Positions 29,366 through 36,802 of a stretch of DNA of 44,764 bases are shown here, piece after piece. Below the pieces are notes generated by a model. The model was not told where the DNA came from. It saw only the letters and a program-made list of their open reading frames with translations, and ran no database searches. Location: assembly GCF_000310205.1 (NCBI RefSeq), contig NZ_AMXE01000028.1, positions 1 through 44,764 of the forward strand, read 5' to 3'. The stretch comes from Thauera linaloolentis 47Lol = DSM 12138. GTDB taxonomy: Bacteria > Pseudomonadota > Gammaproteobacteria > Burkholderiales > Rhodocyclaceae. Each line of letters starts with the position of its first letter. Position 1 is the stretch's first letter. The position numbers and the translations under genes were made by a program.

Positions 29366-30388
29366 ATGCCCCAACTGCATTACCCTTTCCCCGAACTCCC
29401 CGCCGAGGCGGCGACGATCCAGGTCGCCGACGGCGTGCACTGGGTGCGCATGCCCCTGCCCTTCGCCCTCGACCACATCAACCTGTGGCTGCTGGACGAC
29501 GGCGGCGAACGCGTGATCGTCGATGCCGGCTACGGTTCGGAGCAGACGCGGGCCGCATGGGCAAGCCTGCTCGACAACGACGCGCGCGCGGTCACGCGCG
29601 TCGTCGTCACCCATCACCACCCCGACCACCTCGGCCTGGCAAGCTGGCTGGCCGCGCGCGATGGCGCGAGCGTACACATGAGCCTAGGCGAATATCTCAC
29701 CGGCAAGGCGATCTGGCATCAATCGCCGGGCTACGGCGCGCCGGACATGGTCGCGCAGTTCCGCGCCCACGGCCTCGACGAGGCGCGCGCCGCCGCGCTC
29801 GCCGCGCGCGGCAACGCCTACCGCCACGGCGTCCCCGAGATCCCCGCGCACTACGAGCGCCTGCGCCATGGCAGCACGCTGTCGATCGGCGGCCGCCAAT
29901 GGCGCGTCATCGTCGGCTACGGGCACGCGCCCGAGCACGCCAGCCTGTACTGCGGCGAACTCGGAGTGCTCATTTCGGGCGACATGCTGCTGCCGCGCAT
30001 CTCGACCAACGTCAGCGTCCATGCGGCAACGCCGCATGACGACGCCCTCGGCGACTTTCTCGACGCCATTCGGGAGCTTTGCAACTTGCCCGATGACACG
30101 CTCGTGCTACCATCGCACGGCAAGCCTTTCAAGGGTATTCGGTCAAGAGTGGAACAACTCGTCGCCCACCACCGCGAACGCTGTGCTGCACTGCAAGCCG
30201 AGTGCGGCACCGCCAGAACGGCAGCAGATTTGCTGACGACGCTGTTTCCGCGCGAGCTCGACACCCATCAGGTCATGTTCGCCATGGGGGAGGCCATCGC
30301 CCACCTCAACTACCTGGAGAAGCGGGGTGCGCTTCGCCGGGAAGTCGGCGCCGATGGCCTGGCCCGTTTCGTCAATATCAATCAATAA
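29366..30388 (+). CDS. MBL-fold metallo-hydrolase upstream of phaC
   Basis: A 340-residue metallo-beta-lactamase-fold protein with the zinc motif HHHPDH (H83-x-H85-x-D87-H88), a further His in GYGHAPEHAS, the bridging Asp in LISGDMLLPRIS and the C-terminal His in LPSHGKPF. The last 70 residues are helical, as in the larger MBL hydrolases with a C-terminal winged-helix-like region. The ATG at 29366 follows AGCAGGAGACG. It is probably cotranscribed with phaC. The substrate is unknown; an acyl-CoA thioesterase or PHA-related hydrolase is conceivable from the location only. Confidence 0.87.
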   Translation: MPQLHYPFPELPAEAATIQVADGVHWVRMPLPFALDHINLWLLDDGGERVIVDAGYGSEQTRAAWASLLDNDARAVTRVVVTHHHPDHLGLASWLAARDGASVHMSLGEYLTGKAIWHQSPGYGAPDMVAQFRAHGLDEARAAALAARGNAYRHGVPEIPAHYERLRHGSTLSIGGRQWRVIVGYGHAPEHASLYCGELGVLISGDMLLPRISTNVSVHAATPHDDALGDFLDAIRELCNLPDDTLVLPSHGKPFKGIRSRVEQLVAHHRERCAALQAECGTARTAADLLTTLFPRELDTHQVMFAMGEAIAHLNYLEKRGALRREVGADGLARFVNINQ

Positions 30389-30438
30389 AGAAACCTGCCG
30401 GAGAGACATTCCGGTCGCAAACCAGGAGTTCAAACAAC

Positions 30439-32265
30439 ATGGCTGCACCTTCGAACGAGACCCCTCACGCCGAACTGCCCGATCCCCAGGAGGTCGCCAA
30501 GACCTATGCCGAGGTCGCCCGCCGCGCCTCGCACCTGATCAGCGATCATGTGAACCGCCAGTTGAAGAAGGGCATCACCGCCCCCGCCGACGAACTGGGC
30601 ATCGCCCAGGCCTTCATGGACATGATGGCCAAGCTGCTGTCGAACCCGTACAAGCTCGCCCAGGCGCAGATGAGCCTGGTGTGGGATTACTTCTCGCTGT
30701 GGCAGCACTCGATGATGCGCTTCGCCGGCCTCAACGCCTCGCCGGTCGCCGCACCCGAAAAGTCCGACAAGCGCTTCAAGGACGAGGAGTGGGAACAGCA
30801 CTTCCTGTTCGATTTCATCAAGCAGTCCTACCTCATCGCCGCGCGCCACATCCACGACACCGTGTGTTGCGTGGATGGCCTGGACGAACAGACGCAGAAG
30901 AAGGTCAACTTCTACACCCGCCAGTACATCGACGCCCTGTCGCCGTCGAACTTCGCGATCACCAACCCCGAAGTCTTCCGCGAAACCGTCAAGAGCAGCG
31001 GCCAGAACCTGCTGAAGGGCCTGAACAACCTGCTGCGCGACGTCGAGGACGGCGGTGGCCAGTTGCGCGTCAAGATGACCGACACCTCGGCCTTCGAGCT
31101 GGGCAAGAACGTCGCCACGACGCCGGGCAAGGTCGTGTTCCAGACCGACATGATGCAACTGGTCCAGTACACGCCGAGCACCGACAAGGTGCTGAAGAAG
31201 CCGCTGCTGATCATTCCGCCCTGGATCAATAAGTTCTACATCCTCGACCTGCGCGAGAAGAACTCGTACATCAAGTGGTGTGTCGACCAGGGGCACACCG
31301 TGTTCGTCATCTCGTGGGTGAACCCCGATGAGCGCCACGCGGAAAAGACCTTCGACTCCTACCTGCTGGAAGGCGTGATCGCCGCGCTCGACGCCATCGA
31401 GCAGCAGACCGGCGAGAAATCCATCAACGCCGCCGGCTACTGCCTGGGCGGCACGCTGCTCGCCACCGCGCTCGCCTACCTGGCCGGCAAGCGGCAGGCC
31501 AGCCGGATCTCGGCCGCGACCTTCTTCACCACGATGACCGACTTCACCGAGCCGGGCGAACTCGGCGTCTTCATCGACGAAGGCCAGGTCTCCAGCCTCG
31601 AGAAGAAGATGTTCGAGCGCGGCTACCTCGAAGGCTCGGAAATGGCCGGCACCTTCAACATGCTGCGCGCCAACGACCTGATCTGGTCCTTCGTGGTCAA
31701 CAACTACCTGCTGGGCAAGGACCCGTTCCCGTTCGACCTGCTGTACTGGAACTCGGACTCGACCCGCATGCCGGCCAAGATGCACAGCTTCTACCTGCGC
31801 AAGCTGTACATGGAAAACCAGCTCGTCGAGCCGGGCGGCATCAGCGTCGACGGCGTGGCGATCGACCTCGGCAAGATCAAGACGCCGTGCTACTTCATCT
31901 CGACGATCGAAGACCACATCGCACCGTGGAAGAGCACCTACATGGGCGCGCGCAGGTTCGGCGGCCCCGTGCGCTTCGTGCTGGGCGGATCGGGCCACAT
32001 CGCAGGCATCGTCAACCCGCCGGCGGCCAACAAGTACGGCTACTGGATCAACCCGGCCGCCAAGCTGCCGGCCAGCGCCGACGACTGGCTGGCCGGCGCC
32101 CAGCAGAACCAGGGTTCGTGGTGGACCGACTGGCAGTCCTGGCTGACCGCCATCGACGGCGAGCAGACCGAGCCGCGCGACCCGGCCAAGGGCAAGCTGA
32201 AGGTGCTGGAAGACGGACCGGGTTCCTTCGTCAAGATCCGCATCGACGCCACGCAAGCGGCCTGA
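30439..32265 (+). CDS. phaC: Class I poly(3-hydroxyalkanoate) synthase
   Basis: A 608-residue PHA polymerase that joins (R)-3-hydroxyacyl-CoA into polyester granules. The lipase-like box GYCLGG carries the catalytic Cys335; Asp492 (TIEDHIAPW) and His520 (GGSGHIAGI) complete the triad. The conserved PWINKFYILDL and SWVNPDE segments are present. Length and motifs indicate class I, which needs no PhaE or PhaR partner. The ATG at 30439 follows CCAGGAG. No phaA/phaB pair adjoins it; a strong terminator follows. Confidence 0.96.
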   Translation: MAAPSNETPHAELPDPQEVAKTYAEVARRASHLISDHVNRQLKKGITAPADELGIAQAFMDMMAKLLSNPYKLAQAQMSLVWDYFSLWQHSMMRFAGLNASPVAAPEKSDKRFKDEEWEQHFLFDFIKQSYLIAARHIHDTVCCVDGLDEQTQKKVNFYTRQYIDALSPSNFAITNPEVFRETVKSSGQNLLKGLNNLLRDVEDGGGQLRVKMTDTSAFELGKNVATTPGKVVFQTDMMQLVQYTPSTDKVLKKPLLIIPPWINKFYILDLREKNSYIKWCVDQGHTVFVISWVNPDERHAEKTFDSYLLEGVIAALDAIEQQTGEKSINAAGYCLGGTLLATALAYLAGKRQASRISAATFFTTMTDFTEPGELGVFIDEGQVSSLEKKMFERGYLEGSEMAGTFNMLRANDLIWSFVVNNYLLGKDPFPFDLLYWNSDSTRMPAKMHSFYLRKLYMENQLVEPGGISVDGVAIDLGKIKTPCYFISTIEDHIAPWKSTYMGARRFGGPVRFVLGGSGHIAGIVNPPAANKYGYWINPAAKLPASADDWLAGAQQNQGSWWTDWQSWLTAIDGEQTEPRDPAKGKLKVLEDGPGSFVKIRIDATQAA

Positions 32266-32285
32266 TCGGGCCGGACCGGTCGAAG

Positions 32286-32313
32286 CGGGGAGGGGCGACC
32301 CTCCCCGTTTTTT
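32286..32313 (+). terminator. Intrinsic terminator of phaC
   Basis: A perfect 9-bp GC stem (CGGGGAGGG at 32286-32294 with CCCTCCCCG at 32299-32307), a GCGA tetraloop and six T residues (32308-32313), 20 bases past the phaC stop. Confidence 0.93.
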
Positions 32314-32345
32314 CGTCCACCGCCCCGCCGCGCCACCTCTCCGCC

Positions 32346-32795
32346 ATGCCTGCCAGACTCGTCCTCGACACGAACACCATCCTCGCCCTGTGGATGTTCC
32401 GCGACCCTCGCCTGTCCTCGCTGCGTGAATGGATAGAAGGCGGCGCCTGCACGCTCGCATCGCGCGAGGATGCGCTGGACGAACTGCGGCACGTCCTCGC
32501 CTACCCGCAGTTCAAGCTCGACGAGGCCGGCCGGCAGGCGCTACTCGACGGCTACCGTGCGCGCCTGGACATCCTGCCCGGCGCAAGCGCGGATACGATG
32601 CGGCCGCTACCCGCCTGCCGCGATGCCGACGACCAGAAGTTTCTCGAGATCGCGCTCGACGCGGACGCCAGCCACCTGCTGACTCGCGACAAGCTCCTGC
32701 TCAGGGCCGGCCGCCACCGCCTGCTGCGCGGCCGCTACCAGGTGCTGACGCCGGAGCGCTTCATCGCCGACGGGCTGCCCGCCCGCAGCGCCTGA
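32346..32795 (+). CDS. PIN-domain protein, putative toxin-type ribonuclease
   Basis: A 149-residue PIN-domain protein of the PIN_3/COG1569 group (putative toxin of toxin-antitoxin type). Acidic metal-binding residues are in place: Asp8 (LVLDTN), Glu46 (DALDELRHVL), Asp93/95/96 (CRDADDQKFLE) and Asp115 (LLTRDKLLL). No antitoxin gene is seen immediately up- or downstream, so it may be solitary. It begins 32 bases after the phaC terminator and overlaps nothing. RNA target unknown. Confidence 0.85.
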   Translation: MPARLVLDTNTILALWMFRDPRLSSLREWIEGGACTLASREDALDELRHVLAYPQFKLDEAGRQALLDGYRARLDILPGASADTMRPLPACRDADDQKFLEIALDADASHLLTRDKLLLRAGRHRLLRGRYQVLTPERFIADGLPARSA

Positions 32796-32800
32796 CAGCC

Positions 32801-33646
32801 TCAAGCGGCTGCCAGCCCGGCCAGCTCGCGCCGCAAGCCGAGCAGATAGCGCAGCCCCGCGACAGCCCTGCTGCCATACCACGACACCATTTCGCCATCG
32901 ATCAGGGCCGCCGGCCGGCCGCCGAGGGATTCGACTTCGGACAGGTGGCTGGCGTTGAAATGATAGGGTTCGGACGACAGGAACACCCGCTCCGCCCGTG
33001 CCGCGAGCGCCCAATCGAACGCGGGATAGCGCGGCCCCGTGCCTTCCGGCAGCGTGCGCCAGCCGACCGTATCGAGCATTGCCGAAATGTAGGTCTCGCG
33101 GGACACCGTCATCCACGGCTGGCGCCAGATCAGGTAGAGCACGGCCTCGCCGGCAAGCTGCGCGCGCAAGGCGGCGGCCTCGTCCAGAGCGGACTGCAAG
33201 GCGGCGCACAACGCCTCGGCCTCGCGTTCGCGCCCGAACACGCCGCCGAACAGCCGGTACAGCCCGAGGTTGTCCGCCGGAGCGCAAGGATGCGTGACGA
33301 TCACGTTCGGCACGAAGGCGGCAAGCTCCTCGACCGTTTCCCGCCGGTTCTCATCGACGTTCACGATCAGGTGGCTCGGTTCGAGCGCCCTCAGCACATC
33401 GACCTTCACGTCCTTGGTTCCCCCGACCTTGGGCACCGTGCGCAGCGTCTCGCGGGGATGGATGCAGAACCCGGTACGACCCACGAGCTGCGCGCCCAGG
33501 CCCAGGTCGCAGATCAGTTCGGTCAGCGACGGCACCAGGGAAACGATGCGGGCATCGCCACCCGCCTGCGGATGCCTGCGCCCGCAGGCATCGACATGCG
33601 TATCAGGTGCGCCGCCCGTCCTGAAGGTTTCGATCGCCGGATTCAT
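32801..33646 (-). CDS. Cobalamin-binding-like protein (BtuF/TroA helical-backbone fold), no signal peptide
   Basis: A 281-residue protein of the periplasmic-binding fold with the helical-backbone metal-receptor layout: VSLVPSLTELICDLGLGAQLVGRTGFC in the N-terminal lobe, a KVGGTKDVKVDVL motif, and a C-terminal lobe with RVFLSSEPYHFNASH. These match BtuF-type vitamin B12/corrinoid binders. The N-terminus (MNPAIETFRTGG...) shows no signal peptide or lipobox, so it may act in the cytoplasm or be a non-transport relative. No BtuC/BtuD permease or ATPase genes lie nearby. It ends convergently with the PIN gene, five bases apart. Confidence 0.8.
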   Translation of the reverse strand: MNPAIETFRTGGAPDTHVDACGRRHPQAGGDARIVSLVPSLTELICDLGLGAQLVGRTGFCIHPRETLRTVPKVGGTKDVKVDVLRALEPSHLIVNVDENRRETVEELAAFVPNVIVTHPCAPADNLGLYRLFGGVFGREREAEALCAALQSALDEAAALRAQLAGEAVLYLIWRQPWMTVSRETYISAMLDTVGWRTLPEGTGPRYPAFDWALAARAERVFLSSEPYHFNASHLSEVESLGGRPAALIDGEMVSWYGSRAVAGLRYLLGLRRELAGLAAA

Positions 33647-33856
33647 GGAGCGAATGATAGCAGGGGCCCCGTGGCCCGGCCTTCCGGCCGCGCGCCGCAT
33701 GGCACACATCCGATCCGCGACGCTGCGGCAAAGCGGCGTTAGTATGGCGTGCCGATCCATTGCGGGCCGCTCGTGCCCTCAGACCCCACGCAGGGGCGGG
33801 ATGAGACGGCATCCGGCGCGCGGCGCGTTCACGCGACGATCCATCGAGGAGGAAGG

Positions 33857-34825
33857 ATGAAGAGACTCAGTGTTCTGGCGGCAGCGCTCGCCGTCTTCGG
33901 CGGCTTCGGTGCAGGCGCGGCGCATGCCCAGCAGAAATTCATCACCATCGGCACCGGCGGCGTGACCGGCGTCTACTACGCCGCCGGCGGCGCGATCTGC
34001 CGCCTGATGAACAAGGACCGCATCCGCCACGGCATCCGCTGCTCGGTGGAGAGCACCGGCGGATCGGTTGCCAATATCGACGCCCTCAAGGCCGGCGGAC
34101 GCGAGTTCGGCATTTCCCAGTCCGACATCCAGTACAAGGCCCTGAAGGGCCAAGACCAGTTCAAGGGCAAGGGCGCGTTCGCCGATCTGCGCGCGGTGTT
34201 CTCGCTGCACAGCGAACCCCTGACCGTACTGGCGCGCAAGGAAGCCGGCATCGGCCGCATGGAAGACTTCAAGGGCAAACGCTTCAACATCGGCAATCCG
34301 GGGTCCGGCCAGCATGCCACGCTGGAAGTGCTGCTGCCCGCGATCGGCATGCGCTTCGCCGACTTCTCGCTCGCCGCCGAGTTCAGCCCGGACGAGCACG
34401 GCGCCGCCCTGTGCGGCGACAAGATAGACGGCCTCGCCTATGTCGTCGGCCACCCGGCCGCCAACATCCAAGACCCGACCGCCACCTGCGGCGCCAGACT
34501 GGTGCCGATCACCGGCCCCGGCGTGGACAAGATCCTCGCCCAGCACCCCTACTTCGCGTCCGCGACCATCCCTGGCGGCATGTATGCCGGCAACCCCGAG
34601 CCGACCCGGACCTTCGGCGTGGTGGCGAGCGTCGTAAGCTCGGCCAAGGTACCGGCGGACACGGTGTATGCGATGGTGAAGGCGGTGTTCGAGAACTTCG
34701 ACGACTTCAGGAAACTGCACCCGGCCTTCGCCGGACTGGAGCCGGAAGACATGGTCAGGAACGGCATCTCCGCCCCGCTGCACGAGGGCGCGATGCGGTA
34801 CTACAAGGAAAGGGGCTGGATGTAG
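33857..34825 (+). CDS. TAXI-family TRAP transporter solute-binding protein
   Basis: A 322-residue periplasmic protein. A signal peptide with a clear AHA cleavage site after residue 24 precedes [20 protein letters not shown], the TAXI (TRAP-associated extracytoplasmic immunogenic) signature, and a two-lobed binding fold with [17 protein letters not shown]. It should bind a small carboxylate such as glutamate or another dicarboxylate for a TRAP transporter. The ATG at 33857 has a very strong GAGGAGGAAGG site. The membrane subunits are absent from this window, so it is an orphan here and may serve a permease elsewhere. Confidence 0.9.
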   Translation: MKRLSVLAAALAVFGGFGAGAAHAQQKFITIGTGGVTGVYYAAGGAICRLMNKDRIRHGIRCSVESTGGSVANIDALKAGGREFGISQSDIQYKALKGQDQFKGKGAFADLRAVFSLHSEPLTVLARKEAGIGRMEDFKGKRFNIGNPGSGQHATLEVLLPAIGMRFADFSLAAEFSPDEHGAALCGDKIDGLAYVVGHPAANIQDPTATCGARLVPITGPGVDKILAQHPYFASATIPGGMYAGNPEPTRTFGVVASVVSSAKVPADTVYAMVKAVFENFDDFRKLHPAFAGLEPEDMVRNGISAPLHEGAMRYYKERGWM

Positions 34826-34880
34826 CCCGCGCATCCACCGGCCCGAAAGGCCTGGCGGACGGACGGGCAGAAAGCCGCGG

Positions 34881-35017
34881 AGCCTAGACCCAATACCGTT
34901 CAGATAAGCGCGGCTTGTTTCCGCAGGAGCGGATCTGGCCGCGAACACGGCCTGATTGACGGCTAAAGCCGCTCCTGCCGTGACGGGGCGCGCTAACTGA
35001 ACCGCATTGAGCCTAGA
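34881..35017. mobile_element. Short non-coding element with terminal inverted repeats and flanking direct repeat (MITE/REP-like)
   Basis: Ends CAATACCGTTCAGATA (34891-34906) and, in reverse complement at 34994-35009, CAATGCGGTTCAGTTA agree at 13 of 16 positions. AGCCTAGA (34881-34888) is repeated at 35010-35017 outside the ends, as expected of a target duplication; it is 9 bases (GAGCCTAGA) if the left end is placed at 34889. Inside are nested hairpins: GCAGGAGCGG (34923-34932) pairs with 34969-34978, and smaller GGCCG/CGGCC and CGGCT/AGCCG pairs. No protein is encoded. The right copy of the duplication contains the stop codon of the PilZ-like gene. Confidence 0.72.
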
Positions 35018-35447
35018 TCAGGGACGGACCCGACACGATCGCCGCCGCGTCTTTCTCGGTGATGCGAACCGTCGCGGTCATCAGCACATGGGCGATGAGC
35101 CAGTCGCGCAGGCGCTCCGCGCCATCGTCTTCGAGGCTGACGAAGCGGCAGCCGGTCTGCGCCGCCCCGGCAAGGAAGTTCGCCACTTCGGCACGGCCCC
35201 GGATCTCGTCGGGCACGCCGTCGCGCTGCAGCACGAAGCCGAAGGCGCCGCCGCTTTCCCGCGGCTCGTCCGCCGGGTACGAGAAACCTTCGGCGGACAG
35301 GTCGTTGAGCGCGATGCGCTCCTCGCCCACCACGACCCAGAAGCAGGGCTCGCCCCGGCGCCGGGCGACGAAGCGCTGGCTGCCCCGGCGTTCGCCGGCG
35401 GCATCGTCGATGGCGGGGACCGCCTCGCCGGGCCGGTCCCCGCTCAT
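35013..35447 (-). CDS. PilZ-like domain protein
   Basis: A 144-residue protein whose first two thirds resemble a PilZ domain, the cyclic-di-GMP-binding fold: an Arg-rich RRGSQRFVARR segment followed by LNDLSAEGFSY, the expected D/N-x-S-x-x-G motif. The second Arg of the canonical RxxxR is offset, so ligand binding is uncertain. No signal peptide. Its start (ATG, 35447) overlaps the dsbA stop as ATGA, so it is coupled to dsbA. Its stop codon lies inside the direct repeat that flanks the small mobile element. Confidence 0.6.
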   Translation of the reverse strand: MSGDRPGEAVPAIDDAAGERRGSQRFVARRRGEPCFWVVVGEERIALNDLSAEGFSYPADEPRESGGAFGFVLQRDGVPDEIRGRAEVANFLAGAAQTGCRFVSLEDDGAERLRDWLIAHVLMTATVRITEKDAAAIVSGPSLI

Positions 35448-36079
35448 TTTGCGCCGCGCTCCTTGCGTACCCGCCCGGCCAGCTCGTCCACCACCTTCAG
35501 CGTCCCCTCATGGCCGCCCGCCATCGTCGCCGAGGTCAGGAAGCGGCCATCCACCGCCATCGTCGGCACGCCCTGGACCTTCATCGCGCGCGCGAGCTGG
35601 TCGGCACGCTGCAGCTTCGAATTGACGCCGAACGACTTGTACGCATCCATGAACTTGGCGGGATCGGCCACCTTGCCCCCGATCCATTCACCCACCCCAT
35701 CCTCGGTGTGCAGCGGACGCCTTTCGTCCTGCACCGCGACGAACACCTTGCCATGCAGCGCGTGCAGGTCGCCCGAGGCCTCGGCGGCATAGAACAGGCG
35801 CGCCAGCGCCGCGAGCTGCGGATTGTTCCAGATCGCCGGCACCTGGCGGAAGCTGACGTCGGCCGGCAGCTTCTTGCTCCAGGCCTCGACCAGCGGATCG
35901 AAGTCGCGGCAGTGCGGGCAGCCGTAGTGGAAGAACTCGAGGATCTCGATCTTGGACGGATCATCGGTCTGCTGCGCCGGGTTCAGGACCACGAACGGTT
36001 CCTTCGCCCAGGCGAGGTTGGCGAGCGGCAGGGCCGCGGACACGGCGGCAAGCTGCTTCAGGGCATCACGACGGTTCAT
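35444..36079 (-). CDS. dsbA: Thiol:disulfide interchange protein DsbA/DsbL type
   Basis: A 211-residue periplasmic oxidase that puts disulfides into exported proteins. The N-terminus MNRRDALKQLAAVSAALPLA has a twin-arginine-like pair (RR), hydrophobic core and an AWA cleavage site around residue 25. The active site is Cys54-Pro-His-Cys57, followed by the inserted helical domain and the cis-Pro loop QGVPTMAVDG. It lies 75 bases after the SPOR gene, the common argS-SPOR-dsbA order of betaproteobacteria. Oxidation by DsbB is expected; dsbB is not in the window. Confidence 0.95.
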   Translation of the reverse strand: MNRRDALKQLAAVSAALPLANLAWAKEPFVVLNPAQQTDDPSKIEILEFFHYGCPHCRDFDPLVEAWSKKLPADVSFRQVPAIWNNPQLAALARLFYAAEASGDLHALHGKVFVAVQDERRPLHTEDGVGEWIGGKVADPAKFMDAYKSFGVNSKLQRADQLARAMKVQGVPTMAVDGRFLTSATMAGGHEGTLKVVDELAGRVRKERGAK

Positions 36080-36154
36080 TCAGGGCGACTCCAGTATCGA
36101 TAACGGCTTTCAGACGCCGGCAACGCCGCAGCGTTCCCACCGTCCGCGAACTAA

Positions 36155-36787
36155 TCAGGGGGTACTGCGGCTGACCGAAGCATTGAAGCCGGCCTCGGCC
36201 AGGCGGGCGCGCGTCGGATTCATGTCCTCGGGCCGGGCAAACGGACCGATGCGCACGCGATGCACGATCCGGCCGTCCGCCAGTTGCGCCCGCTGGGCAC
36301 TGGCCTCGATGCCCGCCAGCGCCAGCCTCGCCTTCAAATTGTCGGCCTCGCCCGGATTCTCGAAGGCACCCACCTGCAGGTACAGGCGCTCGGCCGGCTT
36401 CACCGACACATCCTGCACCGGCGCAGGCGCCTGCTGGGCGGGCACCGCCACCGGCTTCTGCGGCACGGTGGGCCTCGCCTGCGGAGCGGCGGGAGCCGGC
36501 ACGTTGTCGCCCTCGGGCAGGATCTTGTAGAACTCGAAATCCTGCTTCACCACGGGGCGGTCGCCGGGCTTGCCCGGCAGCGCGGCCGGCGCCTGCCGCT
36601 CGGTGGCCGGCATGCGTGGCGCCGCAGGCGCCGACTGGAAAGGATTGGCGCGGGTGAAATACCAGGCCGCGCCGGCGGCGATCAGGGCACCGAACACTAG
36701 GCCGATGAAGATGCCGATCAGGGTGCCGCCGCCGCTGCGCGACGGTGCGCGCGCGGGCTTGCGGGCAGGCTTGCGATCACGACTCAC
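36155..36787 (-). CDS. SPOR-domain membrane protein (FtsN-like)
   Basis: A 210-residue inner-membrane protein: a basic cytoplasmic N-terminus, one membrane helix at about residues 22-46 (TLIGIFIGLVFGALIAAGAA), a Pro/Ala-rich periplasmic linker to about residue 130, and a C-terminal SPOR domain (LYLQVGAFENPGEADNLKAR...RVRIGPF). SPOR domains bind denuded septal peptidoglycan, so it probably acts in division, as FtsN does. It starts 15 bases after argS and precedes dsbA, a conserved betaproteobacterial arrangement. Named FtsN-like only, since the essential FtsN motif near the membrane is not clear. Confidence 0.9.
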   Translation of the reverse strand: MSRDRKPARKPARAPSRSGGGTLIGIFIGLVFGALIAAGAAWYFTRANPFQSAPAAPRMPATERQAPAALPGKPGDRPVVKQDFEFYKILPEGDNVPAPAAPQARPTVPQKPVAVPAQQAPAPVQDVSVKPAERLYLQVGAFENPGEADNLKARLALAGIEASAQRAQLADGRIVHRVRIGPFARPEDMNPTRARLAEAGFNASVSRSTP

Positions 36788-36802
36788 GAAGGTCTCCGTG
36801 GC

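Noticed and set aside
30430-32460. A 676-codon minus-strand frame opposite phaC
   Set aside because: Antisense shadow of phaC; the phaC catalytic triad and terminator define the real strand.
32346-32795. PIN gene as half of a toxin-antitoxin pair
   Set aside because: No small antitoxin frame with a ribosome-binding site was found directly upstream (the phaC terminator is there) or downstream (a convergent gene follows).
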